64,000 bases of DNA from JACVRW01 sp963826165 (GTDB lineage Bacteria; Actinomycetota; Thermoleophilia; Solirubrobacterales; Thermoleophilaceae), in assembly GCA_963826165.1 (NCBI GenBank), contig CAWGWC010000016.1, forward strand, positions 372,001 to 436,000. Direction: 5' to 3'. This document shows, piece by piece, positions 26,365 through 36,248 of the stretch. A program made the translations under genes and the position numbers. Positions within the stretch are counted from its first letter, which is position 1, and every line of letters starts with the position of its first letter. The notes below the pieces were generated by a model that ran no database searches, had not been told where the DNA came from, and saw nothing but the letters and a program-made list of their open reading frames with translations.

Positions 26365-27387
26365 CTACAGGGCGAGCCAGTCGTCGATCGGATCGGTCGA
26401 GCGCACCACGTGCATGCCCGCCGACTCGTAGCGCTCGAACGCGGCTTCCGCCTCGCCGGTCCAGTCCACGACACCAGGCACCACCACCGGCGACGTGCAG
26501 TCTTCGAGCAGATATGTGCGCTCCGCCAACGCGTGCTCGCGGGCGTCCTCGTGCGTGAGGAGGTCGTCGATCGTCCACGCCAGGCAGTGGCTCTTGGCCT
26601 GCCCGGCCACGATCACGGCGTCGAACTCGAGCAGCTGCTTGACGAGCCCGGTGTTCTTCTGTCCCAGGGTCTCGCCGTCAGGTCCCTGCGTGACCTCGGG
26701 CCCGAGCATCGAGTAGTGCTCGGTCAGCGCGTGCTCGCCCTTGACCTGGAAGGCGGGGCGACTGTGCCGGGCCAGGCCGTGAAAGAAGATCGCCTCCTCG
26801 ACCGCCGAGACCAGCGCGTGGCCGATGCCGCCGAGAAGAGCGTGGTACGGCCAGATCGTCAGGTCGTACTTCCCTCCCTCGGCCAGACTGCGCGTGTAGT
26901 GCACGAGGTGGCGCTCGGCGTAGTCCCCTTCGAGTCCGAGTGCGACGGCGACCTCCGGGTCAACGTGCCAGCGGCCTGCCTCCACCTCCGCTGCGGAGAT
27001 GAGCGAGTAGGGCTCGGGGCGCCGGCCCTGCTCGTCCACGATCCAGGCCGCGTGGAACACCTGCATGGCGTGATGGGTGTCCAGGCTCGGGACGATCTGC
27101 GTGATCGCCCCGAGGTTGCGGTACACGAACTCGCACAGGCGCCGGTTGTCGTCCACGGCGCCCGTGCCCGACCGGCCGGCTACGAAGAGCTCGAAGTCCG
27201 GGATGCAGAACGTGTTCTGGACGTCGACCACCAGCAGGCACACGCGGCGCTGGTCCCTGGTGGCGGGCCGCACGTCGTGACGCCGCGCCCACTCCTCGGC
27301 CTCAGGCGCACGGGCCTCATAGTCCACGCGCCACACCTCGCCCACGCGACTGGGATCGAAGTGGGCCGGTAGCGGAAGGCCGGTCAG
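26365..27387 (-). CDS. Large isochorismatase-fold cysteine hydrolase
   Basis: About 340 residues, well over the usual 180-210 for the family, with a nicotinamidase-like core. The nucleophile-side Asp is in VCLLVVDVQNTFCIPDFELFV, and the active Cys is in VIVAGQAKSHCLAWTIDDL. FELFVAGRSGTGAVDDNRRL and GGKYDLTIWPYHALLGGIGHALV are typical of this long subgroup. The start is uncertain. No ATG/GTG precedes the conserved LPLPAHFDPSRVGEVWRVDY, and a CTG at 27387 would overlap the upstream peptidase stop by 4 bp (CTGA). Internal GTGs near residue 15 are the alternative. The role is probably amide hydrolysis; the substrate is unknown. Confidence 0.75.
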   Translation of the reverse strand: MTGLPLPAHFDPSRVGEVWRVDYEARAPEAEEWARRHDVRPATRDQRRVCLLVVDVQNTFCIPDFELFVAGRSGTGAVDDNRRLCEFVYRNLGAITQIVPSLDTHHAMQVFHAAWIVDEQGRRPEPYSLISAAEVEAGRWHVDPEVAVALGLEGDYAERHLVHYTRSLAEGGKYDLTIWPYHALLGGIGHALVSAVEEAIFFHGLARHSRPAFQVKGEHALTEHYSMLGPEVTQGPDGETLGQKNTGLVKQLLEFDAVIVAGQAKSHCLAWTIDDLLTHEDAREHALAERTYLLEDCTSPVVVPGVVDWTGEAEAAFERYESAGMHVVRSTDPIDDWLAL

Positions 27388-29333
27388 AAGCCGAACGCCG
27401 CGGCGCCGCCCACCACGGGCAGGCTGATGCGGCTGTCCGCGGGGTAGAGCGTGAGACGCGTACCCGGTGCCGGCCGAATCGTGTAGTCGTGGTCGGTCGA
27501 TACGACGACCAGGCCAATGCGATGGCCGGCCTCGAAGACATAGTCGTCGGGCTGCAGATCCCAGCGGAAGCGGTAGCTCCTGCCCTGGCGGATCGGGCGG
27601 CTGCGGCTGATGCTCGAGCGGTTCTGGGGATCGAGCCACCCGCGTGTGACCATCACCGGCGCATCCGCGGAGCCCTCGGCGCCGTAGTCCACGAGCACGG
27701 CGGTGAGGTTCGCCGCGTTGCGGTTGTCGATCGACATCCTGAGCTTCACGAGCGGCGTGCCGCTCAGGCGGAGGTCGCGCCCGAGCTCGGGCGAGCGGTA
27801 GACCAGGCGGTCGGGACGAGCCTCGTCGGGACCCTGGATGAGCACGTCGTCGGTGTCGAGCAGACGGCCCCGGTCGACGAAGCTCTGACTGGTGCGGCGC
27901 CCCCGCGAGCGACGCTCACTGGACAGCTCGCCCGGCGCGCTCGCCCTACGGGCGGACAGGCGCAGCGTGGCCGGCCGCGAGCCGCGCGCCGGCCAGTCGG
28001 CCTCCTCGGTATAGGCGCCGTCCTCGCGCTGGATCGTGGCCCGCGGCTCGTTCTCGATGCCGTTGCGCACACCGAACAGCCAGCGGTCGAGCCAGCGGTT
28101 CTCGACCTGCTCGTAGGCCACCGCGCCCTCGTCCTGCGGCCCACCGTGACCGCCGTTGTGCAGCCACAGCTTGCGCTCGACTCCGTAGCGGTCGAGGCGG
28201 TACCACCACTCGGCGAACGCCTTGGTCTTCACGTTCCAGTCGTTGAGCCCGTGCACCACGAACACGCTCGCCCGGATGCGGCGCACGTCGTCGAGGTAGT
28301 CACGCGCTCGCCAGAACGGGCTCCAGTCACCGGTCACGCGGTCCTGCTCGCGGATCAGGAACGGGATGGTGGCCGCGCAGCGATCGGCCATCCGGCTCCC
28401 GCCGATGAACGACGCGAGCACGTCGGTGTCCTCACCGAGGTAGGCGTTCTCGCCCACGCCCTGGGTCTCGGAGTGCGGCGCGACGACCAGCCCGTTGGCC
28501 CGGTAGTAGTCGTACCAGCTCGATATGGCCGAGACGGGGATGATCGTCTCGAGACCCTCCACGCCCGTGGTCGCCACCTGGTTGGGAAGCGTGCCGTTGT
28601 AGGAGACACCGGTCATTCCCACCGCGCCGGTGGTCCACTCGGCCGTCACCGGGTTGCCGGCCTCATCGACCGCCCGTGCGCGCCCGTTGAGCCAGTCGAT
28701 CACCGCCTTGGTGCCGAGTGTCTCCGTCCGGTCGCCCACGGTGGGACACCCGTCCGAGTTGAAGGTGCCGATGCTCTCGCCGAGCACGACGGCATAACCG
28801 CGAGGCACGTAGTAGTTGTCGAGCGAGCTGTCGGGCAGGTCGGCGCGCGCGTCGAGTCGCGCCCGGGCGGCGCGCGCGCTCACCTTGCGGCGCAGCCGGA
28901 CCGCGCGCGACCCGGTGGCTCGCCTGCCCTCCCCCCTCAGGAACTCCTGCGGCAGGGTGTCGAAATCCACCGGGTGGTTCACGGCATCCCCGAAGTCGCC
29001 CCGGTAGGGGCTGTGCTCGAACACGACCGGGACCTTGTACCCCTCGGTGTAGGTCTCGCGTGGCCGGCTGATCTGGATACGGACCCGGTCGCGGCGACCG
29101 TCGCCGTCGCTGTCCAGCGGCGTCTCGACGAAGACCGTCTGCTCGATCGCCTCTTCGAAGGAGAACTGAGGCTGGGTCTGCCCGTTCTCGACCTCGAGCC
29201 AGGGCGGGGGTGTCGGCTCATCCGCGGCCGCGGTCGCGGGCACGACGCCCGCGGCAAGCGTCAGGCTGAGGCCGATCACGGCGGCAGTCGTCGAACGTCT
29301 CAAGCGCACCGCAGGGAGGATTCCCCAGCGCAT
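27384..29333 (-). CDS. Secreted X-Pro dipeptidyl-peptidase (S15/CocE) family hydrolase
   Basis: 649-residue exported alpha/beta hydrolase. The N-terminus is a Sec-type signal (MRWGILPAVRLRRSTTAAVIGLSLTLAAGVVPATAAADEP, cleavage likely after ATAAA). The S15 fold follows: RRDRVRIQISRP, PVVFEHSPYRGD, the nucleophile Ser in GMTGVSYNGTLPNQVA, and a C-terminal jelly-roll typical of CocE/NonD ending VVSTDHDYTIRPAPGTRLTLYPADSRISLPVVGGAAAFGF. ATG 29333 is preferred over an upstream start because it opens the signal peptide. Its promoter region is shared with the SnoaL gene at 29388 and contains an inverted repeat. Confidence 0.87.
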   Translation of the reverse strand: MRWGILPAVRLRRSTTAAVIGLSLTLAAGVVPATAAADEPTPPPWLEVENGQTQPQFSFEEAIEQTVFVETPLDSDGDGRRDRVRIQISRPRETYTEGYKVPVVFEHSPYRGDFGDAVNHPVDFDTLPQEFLRGEGRRATGSRAVRLRRKVSARAARARLDARADLPDSSLDNYYVPRGYAVVLGESIGTFNSDGCPTVGDRTETLGTKAVIDWLNGRARAVDEAGNPVTAEWTTGAVGMTGVSYNGTLPNQVATTGVEGLETIIPVSAISSWYDYYRANGLVVAPHSETQGVGENAYLGEDTDVLASFIGGSRMADRCAATIPFLIREQDRVTGDWSPFWRARDYLDDVRRIRASVFVVHGLNDWNVKTKAFAEWWYRLDRYGVERKLWLHNGGHGGPQDEGAVAYEQVENRWLDRWLFGVRNGIENEPRATIQREDGAYTEEADWPARGSRPATLRLSARRASAPGELSSERRSRGRRTSQSFVDRGRLLDTDDVLIQGPDEARPDRLVYRSPELGRDLRLSGTPLVKLRMSIDNRNAANLTAVLVDYGAEGSADAPVMVTRGWLDPQNRSSISRSRPIRQGRSYRFRWDLQPDDYVFEAGHRIGLVVVSTDHDYTIRPAPGTRLTLYPADSRISLPVVGGAAAFGF

Positions 29334-29364
29334 CGGTTCCTGAACACCCCGGATCAGTTTTAGA

Positions 29365-29380
29365 ATAGATCCTCTATAAT
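29365..29380. promoter_or_regulatory. TATAAT -10 box with inverted repeat, probably a TetR-regulated leaderless promoter
   Basis: ATAGA-TCC-TCTAT (29365-29377) is a perfect inverted repeat overlapping TATAAT (29375-29380). The start codon of the SnoaL gene lies 8 bp after the -10, so the transcript would be leaderless or nearly so. The ATAGA/TCTAT arms recur, with wider spacing, in the palindrome at 30422-30439 upstream of the TetR gene. No convincing -35 was seen. Confidence 0.5.
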
Positions 29381-29387
29381 TCAGGCC

Positions 29388-29822
29388 ATGGAGAGCAGCG
29401 CAGACGTGGTGCTGAGCGCCTTTCGAGCGATCGAGGAACGTGACCAGGACGGCCTGTTCGCCGTCATCCACGACGACGTGGAGCTCCACGATGCGCCGTC
29501 GCTGCCCTACGGCGGCAGCCTGCGCGGCAAGGAGGCCATGCGCGAGCGGTTGGAGACAGCTCCGGAGACGACGTGGCTCGGGACCTGGGGGCCGTTGCAG
29601 CCGACCGACGCCGAGCGCCGGATGGATCCTCGGGTCGTGGCCGCCGACAGTGAGGAGGTCACCGTCGAGTACACGCAGCGGGCTCTGAGTCCGAGCGGCG
29701 AGCGCTTCGAGTCACCCGTGCTGGCCATCTACCGCGTGCGTGACGGCAAGTTCGCGCGGGCGCAGATGTTCCACTACGACACCGCGGCCATCCTGGCCTT
29801 TCTCGCCCGCGCCGCGGGCTAG
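29388..29822 (+). CDS. SnoaL-like (NTF2-fold) protein
   Basis: 144-residue small protein of the nuclear-transport-factor-2 fold. The start is MESSADVVLSAFRAIEERDQDGLFAVIHDDVELHDAPSLPYGGSLRGKEAMRERLE, and the end VLAIYRVRDGKFARAQMFHYDTAAILAFLARA. No catalytic residues can be named with certainty. Family members include polyketide cyclases, steroid isomerases and many of unknown role. It overlaps the convergent TetR gene by 4 bp and starts directly after a -10 box. Confidence 0.8.
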   Translation: MESSADVVLSAFRAIEERDQDGLFAVIHDDVELHDAPSLPYGGSLRGKEAMRERLETAPETTWLGTWGPLQPTDAERRMDPRVVAADSEEVTVEYTQRALSPSGERFESPVLAIYRVRDGKFARAQMFHYDTAAILAFLARAAG

Positions 29823-30406
29823 CCGGAGATCACCGCGGCGATGGCTCTCCGGAGGTCCTCGCTCAGTCCGGCGGGCAAGGGCTTCCCGCCGATCAGGTGG
29901 CGCCGCGCCGCGCCGTAGGGAAGATCGAATACGGCCAAGAGCGTGCGGTCGAGCGCCGCCCGGCTGCGGCTGCCGTAGAGCCGCCGCGCCAGTTCCACCA
30001 CGGCTCGCTCGACGGGCTGGTTGAGTGTCCCCAGCTCATCGGCAAGCGGGCCCGCCGGAATCGCCCGGACGAGATCCTCGCGCCGGAAGGCCACCAGCAG
30101 CTGTGCGTCGGCGGGATGCTGCTCGCAGAAGTCCACGATGGACGATCCCGCGGCCAGCGCGGCCTCCCTCGCGTCCTCTCGCTCCAGCGCCGCGAGCCAC
30201 GAGGCCTGAGAGCGATGGACCGCACGGATCCACAGCCTTGCGATCAGCTCGTCGCGCGACCCGAAGCGGTGGTAGATCGACCCGGTTGGAGCCCCGCTGG
30301 CGCCGGCGATGGCCTCCATCGTCGCGCCCCGCAAGCCCTCCCCGAGCAGGAGATCGCGCGCGGAGTCGAGCATGGTGTCCGTGGGATGTAGCTGGGGTCT
30401 GGGCAT
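29819..30406 (-). CDS. TetR-family transcriptional repressor
   Basis: 195-residue regulator with an N-terminal HTH (MLDSARDLLLGEGLRGATMEAIAGASGAPTGSIYHRFGSRDELIARL, about 12-60) and a helical ligand-binding domain. It is divergent from the LLM oxidoreductase gene across 56 bp that contain an 18-bp palindrome, and convergent with the SnoaL gene. It likely represses itself, the LLM gene and perhaps the SnoaL/S15 promoters, whose gap carries similar half-sites. The ligand is unknown. Confidence 0.88.
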   Translation of the reverse strand: MPRPQLHPTDTMLDSARDLLLGEGLRGATMEAIAGASGAPTGSIYHRFGSRDELIARLWIRAVHRSQASWLAALEREDAREAALAAGSSIVDFCEQHPADAQLLVAFRREDLVRAIPAGPLADELGTLNQPVERAVVELARRLYGSRSRAALDRTLLAVFDLPYGAARRHLIGGKPLPAGLSEDLRRAIAAVISG

Positions 30407-30421
30407 GGTCGACGCCCCAAA

Positions 30422-30439
30422 ATAGAGTAGTTGCTCTAT
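30422..30439. promoter_or_regulatory. TetR-type operator palindrome
   Basis: ATAGAG-TAGTTG-CTCTAT, 6-bp perfect arms with a 6-bp centre, in the 56-bp gap between the divergent TetR (start 30406) and LLM oxidoreductase (start 30463) genes. The arms are A/T-rich in a GC-rich setting and could also provide -10 elements for both genes. The related repeat at 29365 shares the ATAGA/TCTAT arms. Confidence 0.62.
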
Positions 30440-30462
30440 ATCGACCCGGGTAAGCGCGCCCC

Positions 30463-31434
30463 ATGCAGATCGGATTCAAGCTGATGGCCGAGGTGTACGA
30501 GCCCAAGGAGCTCGTCCGCCAGACGACTCGGGCCGAGGAGTTGGGCTTCGACTTCGTCGAGATCTCCGACCACTATCACCCCTGGCTGTACAGCCACGAG
30601 CACTCTTCGTTCGCCTGGTCGGTGCTGGCCGCCGCGGCGGCCGGCACGCAGCGGATCGGCCTGGCCACCGGCGTGACGTGTCCCACCACGCGCTACCACC
30701 CCGCGATCATCGCCCAGGCGGCCGCGACCACACAGCTGCTGGCCGACGGGCGCTTCGTCCTAGGGGTCGGCTCCGGCGAACGGCTCAACGAGCACGTGAT
30801 CGGGGACGCCTGGCCGTCGGTCGCCGTTCGCCAGGAGAAGCTGCGCGAGGCCCTCGAGATCATCCGGCTGCTGTGGTCGGGCGGGTATCAGTCCTACGAG
30901 GGCAAGCACCTTCAGCTCTCCGACGCTCGAGTGTTCGATCTCCCTGAGACGCTCCCGCCGATCGTCGTCGCCTCTGGCGGCGACCAGGCCTCCGCCCTGG
31001 CCGCCGAGTTGGGCGACGGGCTGTTCGCCACCGAGCCCCTGCCGGAGCTGGTCAGTGCCTATACGGACGCCGGCGGCAAAGGCCCGCGCTACTGCGAAGT
31101 ACCGCTCGCCTACGCCGATACCGAGGACGCCGGCGCCGAGTCCGCGCAGGAGCTGTTTCGCTTCGGGCAGCTCGGCTGGAAGGTGATGTCCGAGCTGCCC
31201 AACCCGATTAACTTCGAGGCGGCCGCAGAGTACGTCACGGCCGAGACGATGCGGGAATCCATGGCCTGCGGACCGGACGTCAACCGGCACGTCGAGGTCT
31301 TCACCCAGTTCCAGGACGCCGGGTTCGACCACCTGGCTCTGCTCAGCGCCGGCCCGGACGTGGACGCCTTCCTGGACTTCTTCGAGTCGGAGCTGCGCGA
31401 CAGGCTCAGGAAAGCGGCGCCCGGGCAAAGTTGA
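30463..31434 (+). CDS. LLM-class F420-type oxidoreductase
   Basis: 323-residue luciferase-like TIM barrel of the F420-dependent family close to the G6PDH-related group. The N-terminus is QIGFKLMAEVYEPKELVRQTTRAEELGFDFVEISDHYHPW. The cofactor region is GLATGVTCPTTRYHPAIIAQAAATTQLLADGRFVLGVGSGERLNEHV, followed by IVVASGGDQASALAAELGDGLFATEP. It probably uses F420 rather than FMN. The substrate is unknown. It is likely TetR-controlled through the palindrome 24 bp upstream of the ATG. Confidence 0.85.
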   Translation: MQIGFKLMAEVYEPKELVRQTTRAEELGFDFVEISDHYHPWLYSHEHSSFAWSVLAAAAAGTQRIGLATGVTCPTTRYHPAIIAQAAATTQLLADGRFVLGVGSGERLNEHVIGDAWPSVAVRQEKLREALEIIRLLWSGGYQSYEGKHLQLSDARVFDLPETLPPIVVASGGDQASALAAELGDGLFATEPLPELVSAYTDAGGKGPRYCEVPLAYADTEDAGAESAQELFRFGQLGWKVMSELPNPINFEAAAEYVTAETMRESMACGPDVNRHVEVFTQFQDAGFDHLALLSAGPDVDAFLDFFESELRDRLRKAAPGQS

Positions 31435-31590
31435 CCGAGAACGCGCGGCACCAGATGACCACGGTGGCGTAGCGCTCGAGGCAGAGAAGGGCTGCGCCAG
31501 GCGATCAGCGCACAGACCACGAAGGCGATCCCCAATCCACGCGACCGTGAGCAGCATCGCGACGGTGAAGCCGTTGGTGATCACACCGCC
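31406..31590 (-). pseudogene. Possible frameshifted remnant of a small membrane protein
   Basis: On the minus strand the three frames read in turn ITNGFTVAMLLTVAWIG, then GIAFVVCALIAWRS, then ALLCLERYATVVIWCRAFSV before a stop at 31406. Hydrophobic pieces joined by two frame changes suggest a decayed membrane protein with no intact start. The 3' part lies under the end of the LLM gene. The family cannot be identified and chance hydrophobicity is possible. Confidence 0.25.
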
Positions 31591-31620
31591 CGCCACCCGT
31601 TACAGGCGGGCCAGGCGGGC
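31588..31620. terminator. Hairpin between convergent LLM and anti-sigma genes
   Basis: GCCCGCC (31588-31594) and GGCGGGC (31614-31620) form a 7-bp GC stem with an internal CCCGTTACAGGCGGG element, directly before the stop of the minus-strand anti-sigma gene at 31623. It is suited to ending transcription of that operon or of the remnant region. No T-tract. Confidence 0.4.
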
Positions 31621-31622
31621 GC

Positions 31623-31871
31623 TCACGGCGCGCGCCGGCCGCGGAAGGCCTCGAGGAGCTCGTCTCGAGTCTCCGAGCGCATGGAGAGCTCCTCGAGGTT
31701 GCGCAGCGCGCTCATCGTCGTGCCGAACTGCTCGACGTACGTGGCGCAAAACTCGCAATCCGCGAGGTGGGCTTCCAGCCGTCCCACCTCGTGCTGGTCC
31801 AAGCGTCCCTCGAGATAGTCGGTCACGCGCTCCACCAGCTCGCGGCAGCTCATCTCCTCGGGCCGGCTCAC
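31623..31871 (-). CDS. Zinc-finger anti-sigma factor
   Basis: 82-residue zf-HC2-type protein with the ZAS motif HLADCEFC (H-x3-C-x2-C), preceded by MSCRELVERVTDYLEGRLDQHEVGRLEAH. No C-terminal membrane segment is present, so it is a soluble, cytoplasmic anti-sigma, possibly redox sensing. The GTG at 31871 is chosen over the ATG at 31853 because it overlaps the sigma stop by 4 bp (GTGA) and has GAGGAGG at good spacing. It should bind and restrain the adjacent ECF sigma. Confidence 0.82.
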   Translation of the reverse strand: MSRPEEMSCRELVERVTDYLEGRLDQHEVGRLEAHLADCEFCATYVEQFGTTMSALRNLEELSMRSETRDELLEAFRGRRAP

Positions 31872-32509
31872 TGGACCTCCTCGGTCGCTCCGAAGTAGCG
31901 CTCGAGGGCCGCGCGAACCTTCGTGCGCGCGCGATGGAGGAGAACCCGCTGGTTGCCCTCGGTCAGCTCGAGGACCGAGCAGCACTCGTCGGCCGTCGCT
32001 CCCTCCACGTCTCGCATCGTAATCACCTCGCGCTGGCGCACCGGCAGGTCGGCGATGGCCTCTCCGATGACGTCCTGGGTCTCGCCCGCGAGCAGTCCCT
32101 CTTCGGGAGTCGGCCACTGGCTGGGGCCGAGCGCCCAGTGCCCCGGGTAGCGGGTCTCGGTGTCGGGATAGAAGCGGTCCGGATCGAGGCCGGAGTCGTC
32201 GGCCACCGACGAAAAGGGAAGGCTGCGCTTCTCCCGGACTCCCCGCGTCTTGGCCGTGTTGACCAGGATCCGGTACACCCACGTCTTCAGCGACGAGCGT
32301 CCCTCGAACCGGTCGATCCCGCGGATCACGCCGAGCCACGTCTCCTGCAGCACCTCCTCGGCGACCGCGCGGCTGGGCACGTAGACCATCGCCAGCCGCA
32401 ACATCGACGAGTCCCACTCATCCATCAACAGACCGAAGACGTCGTCGTCACGGCGCTTCAGGGCGGCGACCACCTGCGCGTCGTCGTTGAGCAGGGCCTC
32501 CCGGTTCAC
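31868..32509 (-). CDS. ECF RNA polymerase sigma factor
   Basis: 213 residues. Sigma region 2 is seen in DSSMLRLAMVYVPSRAVAEEVLQETWLGVIRGIDRFEGRSSLKTWVYRILVNTAKTRGVREKRS, and region 4 in LPVRQREVITMRDVEGATADECCSVLELTEGNQRVLLHRARTKVRAALERYFG. The linker between is long (about 50 residues). Two adjacent Cys in region 4 (DECCSVL) are notable. It is encoded between a MOSC protein (GTGA overlap upstream) and its anti-sigma factor (overlap downstream), so the three are one transcript. Confidence 0.9.
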   Translation of the reverse strand: MNREALLNDDAQVVAALKRRDDDVFGLLMDEWDSSMLRLAMVYVPSRAVAEEVLQETWLGVIRGIDRFEGRSSLKTWVYRILVNTAKTRGVREKRSLPFSSVADDSGLDPDRFYPDTETRYPGHWALGPSQWPTPEEGLLAGETQDVIGEAIADLPVRQREVITMRDVEGATADECCSVLELTEGNQRVLLHRARTKVRAALERYFGATEEVQ

Positions 32510-33228
32510 GGGGCGGGTTGCTCACTAAGGGCGTCGCCCACCTTCACGGTGCCCGGCTGCCTCACGAGTCCCCCGACCGCGAGACGGGCGTCGCGCTCAC
32601 GGGCGATGGTTCGCAGCACCTGCAGGTCGCGCTCGATCCCTCCGGGCTGGGGCCGGGTGGTCATCACGCACCGCTCGATCCGTTCCCCCACGTCGAGGAT
32701 CGCGTCCCCCAGAGCGACTCTCCGCCCGACCAACCCGTCCTCGCCGGCGCCATCGAGCAGCACATTGGAGCGAAACCGACGCCGGTCCCAGGAGCCGATC
32801 GTCGCCCGCGACACGAGCGACACCCGGAAGTCGGCCGAATCGTGAAACGGTCCCGCCGCTCCGGTGAACTCCGTCCAGTCGCTGCCCTGCTCGTGCTCGA
32901 AGTCGACGACGTTCTCGTAGCTCAGCGCAACGTCCTCCTCGGCCGAGCGCAGGGTCACCGCACGACCGAGCCATGCCGACAGAGCGTCGTCATCGTCAGC
33001 CGCCGTGCCGTCGGGCAGGGTGATCAGCAGCGTGCCGTCATCAGCGAGGCTCGCCGACGCGAACAACAGCTCGGGCACCCGACGCGCGGTCAGCCCGAGG
33101 CCGGTCTCCACGTCGTACAGCGCAAAGCGCCGGTCTCCCCGCAGCCCGCCCGGCCCGATCTCGACCTCGGGCAGCTGTTCGCCCTGAAGCGACTTGACCG
33201 GGTAGCGCCAGAGCTCCAGTACCTCCAT
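32506..33228 (-). CDS. MOSC-domain protein
   Basis: 240-residue protein with an N-terminal MOSC-N beta barrel (MEVLELWRYPVKSLQGEQLPEVEIGPGGLRGDRRFALYD) and a C-terminal MOSC domain with the conserved sulfur-carrier Cys in GERIERCVMTTRPQPGG. MOSC proteins deliver or bind sulfur/molybdenum cofactor in cytoplasmic redox enzymes such as mARC and YcbX. ATG 33228 is preferred as the family N-terminus. It is first in the operon with the ECF sigma and anti-sigma. Confidence 0.85.
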   Translation of the reverse strand: MEVLELWRYPVKSLQGEQLPEVEIGPGGLRGDRRFALYDVETGLGLTARRVPELLFASASLADDGTLLITLPDGTAADDDDALSAWLGRAVTLRSAEEDVALSYENVVDFEHEQGSDWTEFTGAAGPFHDSADFRVSLVSRATIGSWDRRRFRSNVLLDGAGEDGLVGRRVALGDAILDVGERIERCVMTTRPQPGGIERDLQVLRTIARERDARLAVGGLVRQPGTVKVGDALSEQPAP

Positions 33229-33253
33229 TGCGCCGCCGGAGTGACGGCTCCGA

Positions 33254-33469
33254 TCAGTCGTTGGAGTCGTACTTGAACGAGATTCCCAGACGGACCCGGT
33301 AGCTGCTAACGCCACCGTTCTCGATGGTCACGTCCTGGCGAATCACCTCGGCGATGCGCAGATCGCGCACAGTCTTGGCTGCCGTCTCGACAGCGTTGCG
33401 AGCCGCTGCGTCCCACGACTCGCTGCTGGTGCCGATTACCTCGGTCACTCGGTATACGCCGTCAGTCAT
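33254..33469 (-). CDS. Dodecin
   Basis: 71-residue small flavin-binding protein that stores or buffers flavins as a dodecamer. The sequence MTDGVYRVTEVIGTSSESWDAAARNAVETAAKTVRDLRIAEVIRQDVTIENG matches the family, with the flavin-stacking Trp in SESWDAA and the Gln of IRQDV. The length is exact for dodecins. The ATG at 33469 overlaps the end of the LLM/Fgd-like gene by 8 bp, so the two are translationally coupled, an unusual pairing of a flavin store and a deazaflavin enzyme. Confidence 0.93.
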   Translation of the reverse strand: MTDGVYRVTEVIGTSSESWDAAARNAVETAAKTVRDLRIAEVIRQDVTIENGGVSSYRVRLGISFKYDSND

Positions 33470-34517
33470 TTCTCTCTCCCGTCGCCGATTGCTCCGACCC
33501 GATGATCGGGCCACTATATGACGCGCCGAAGCGCTCGCGCAGCAGCGGCAGGACGTCCTCCGAGAACTGCTCGAGGAAGCGTCGCTGATCGGCCCCCGGA
33601 CCGTGAAAGACGAGACGGGTGAACCCGAGGTCCACGTAGGGACGGATTCGCTCGGCGCACTCGTCAGGGTCGTTAGTGACGATGAAGCGCGTGTGTGCGC
33701 GATCGAGGTTGGCGTCGGCGAGGCGTTCCAGCTCGAGCGGGTCCTCGACGCCACTCTTCTCCTCGCCCGAGAGCGCCAGCGCCGCCCACCAGTGGCAGTT
33801 TGTGCGCGCGAGCTCGGCGTCGCGATCGTAGGACACCTTGATCTCGATCATGCGGTCGATGGCCCCCGGGTCGCGGCGGGCGCCCTCCGCCCCCTCGCGC
33901 AGCTTGCCGAGCAGTTCCTCGTAAAGCTCCGAGGGCTTGCCGCTCGTGCAGATGAAGCCGTCGCCGGTCCGGCCGGCGAGCTTGGCCGCGAGCGGGCCCG
34001 AGGCGGCCACGTAGATCGGAACCTGGTTGTCGGGACGGTCGTAGACCGTGGCGTGGCGCGTTCTGTAGTACTCGCCCTCGAAGGTCACGCGCTCCTCGGA
34101 CCAGAGCTGCCGGACCAGCTCGATCGCCTCGGCGAGGCGCATGCGGCGCTCCTTGGGGCCGGGCCAATCCATCATCGTCGCCGGCGTTTCGTTCATCGAC
34201 TCACCGGTGCCCACGCCCAGGATGACTCGGCCGGGGTTGAGAACGCCGAGCGTCCCGAACGCCTGGGCGATGATCGACGGGTTGTACCGGAGGGTCGGCG
34301 TCAGCACGCTCGTGACCATGGTCGCCTGCTCGGTGACCTGCCCCAGCGCGCCGAGCCATACCAGCGCGTTGGGGGCGTGGCCTGTGTTGTGGCGCCAGGG
34401 CTGGAAGTGGTCGGACACCGCGATGGTGTCGAAGCCCACCCGCTCGGCCAGCACGGCGAACTCGAGAAGCTCCCGCGGCCCGAACTGCTCGGCCGACGCC
34501 TTGTATCCGAACCGCAT
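33462..34517 (-). CDS. fgd: F420-dependent glucose-6-phosphate dehydrogenase-like LLM oxidoreductase
   Basis: 351-residue TIM-barrel enzyme, very like mycobacterial Fgd through its whole N-terminal half: MRFGYKASAEQFGPRELLEFAVLAERVGFDTIAVSDHFQPWRHNTGHAPNALVWLGA, then SVLTPTLRYNPSIIAQAFGTLGVLNPGRVILGVGTGESMNE. Fgd oxidises glucose 6-phosphate and reduces F420. The His and Glu/Trp residues around SDHFQPW and GTGESMNE are in place. The true substrate could be another hexose phosphate or alcohol. ATG 34517 has no good Shine-Dalgarno. The symbol is by similarity. Confidence 0.8.
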   Translation of the reverse strand: MRFGYKASAEQFGPRELLEFAVLAERVGFDTIAVSDHFQPWRHNTGHAPNALVWLGALGQVTEQATMVTSVLTPTLRYNPSIIAQAFGTLGVLNPGRVILGVGTGESMNETPATMMDWPGPKERRMRLAEAIELVRQLWSEERVTFEGEYYRTRHATVYDRPDNQVPIYVAASGPLAAKLAGRTGDGFICTSGKPSELYEELLGKLREGAEGARRDPGAIDRMIEIKVSYDRDAELARTNCHWWAALALSGEEKSGVEDPLELERLADANLDRAHTRFIVTNDPDECAERIRPYVDLGFTRLVFHGPGADQRRFLEQFSEDVLPLLRERFGASYSGPIIGSEQSATGERND

Positions 34518-34546
34518 GACCAGGGAGGTTAAGGACTGGCCCGCTT

Positions 34547-36211
<1,665 letters not shown>

Positions 36212-36248
36212 TCCGATAGTAGGAAGGTCGCATATACCGGGGGTCCGG

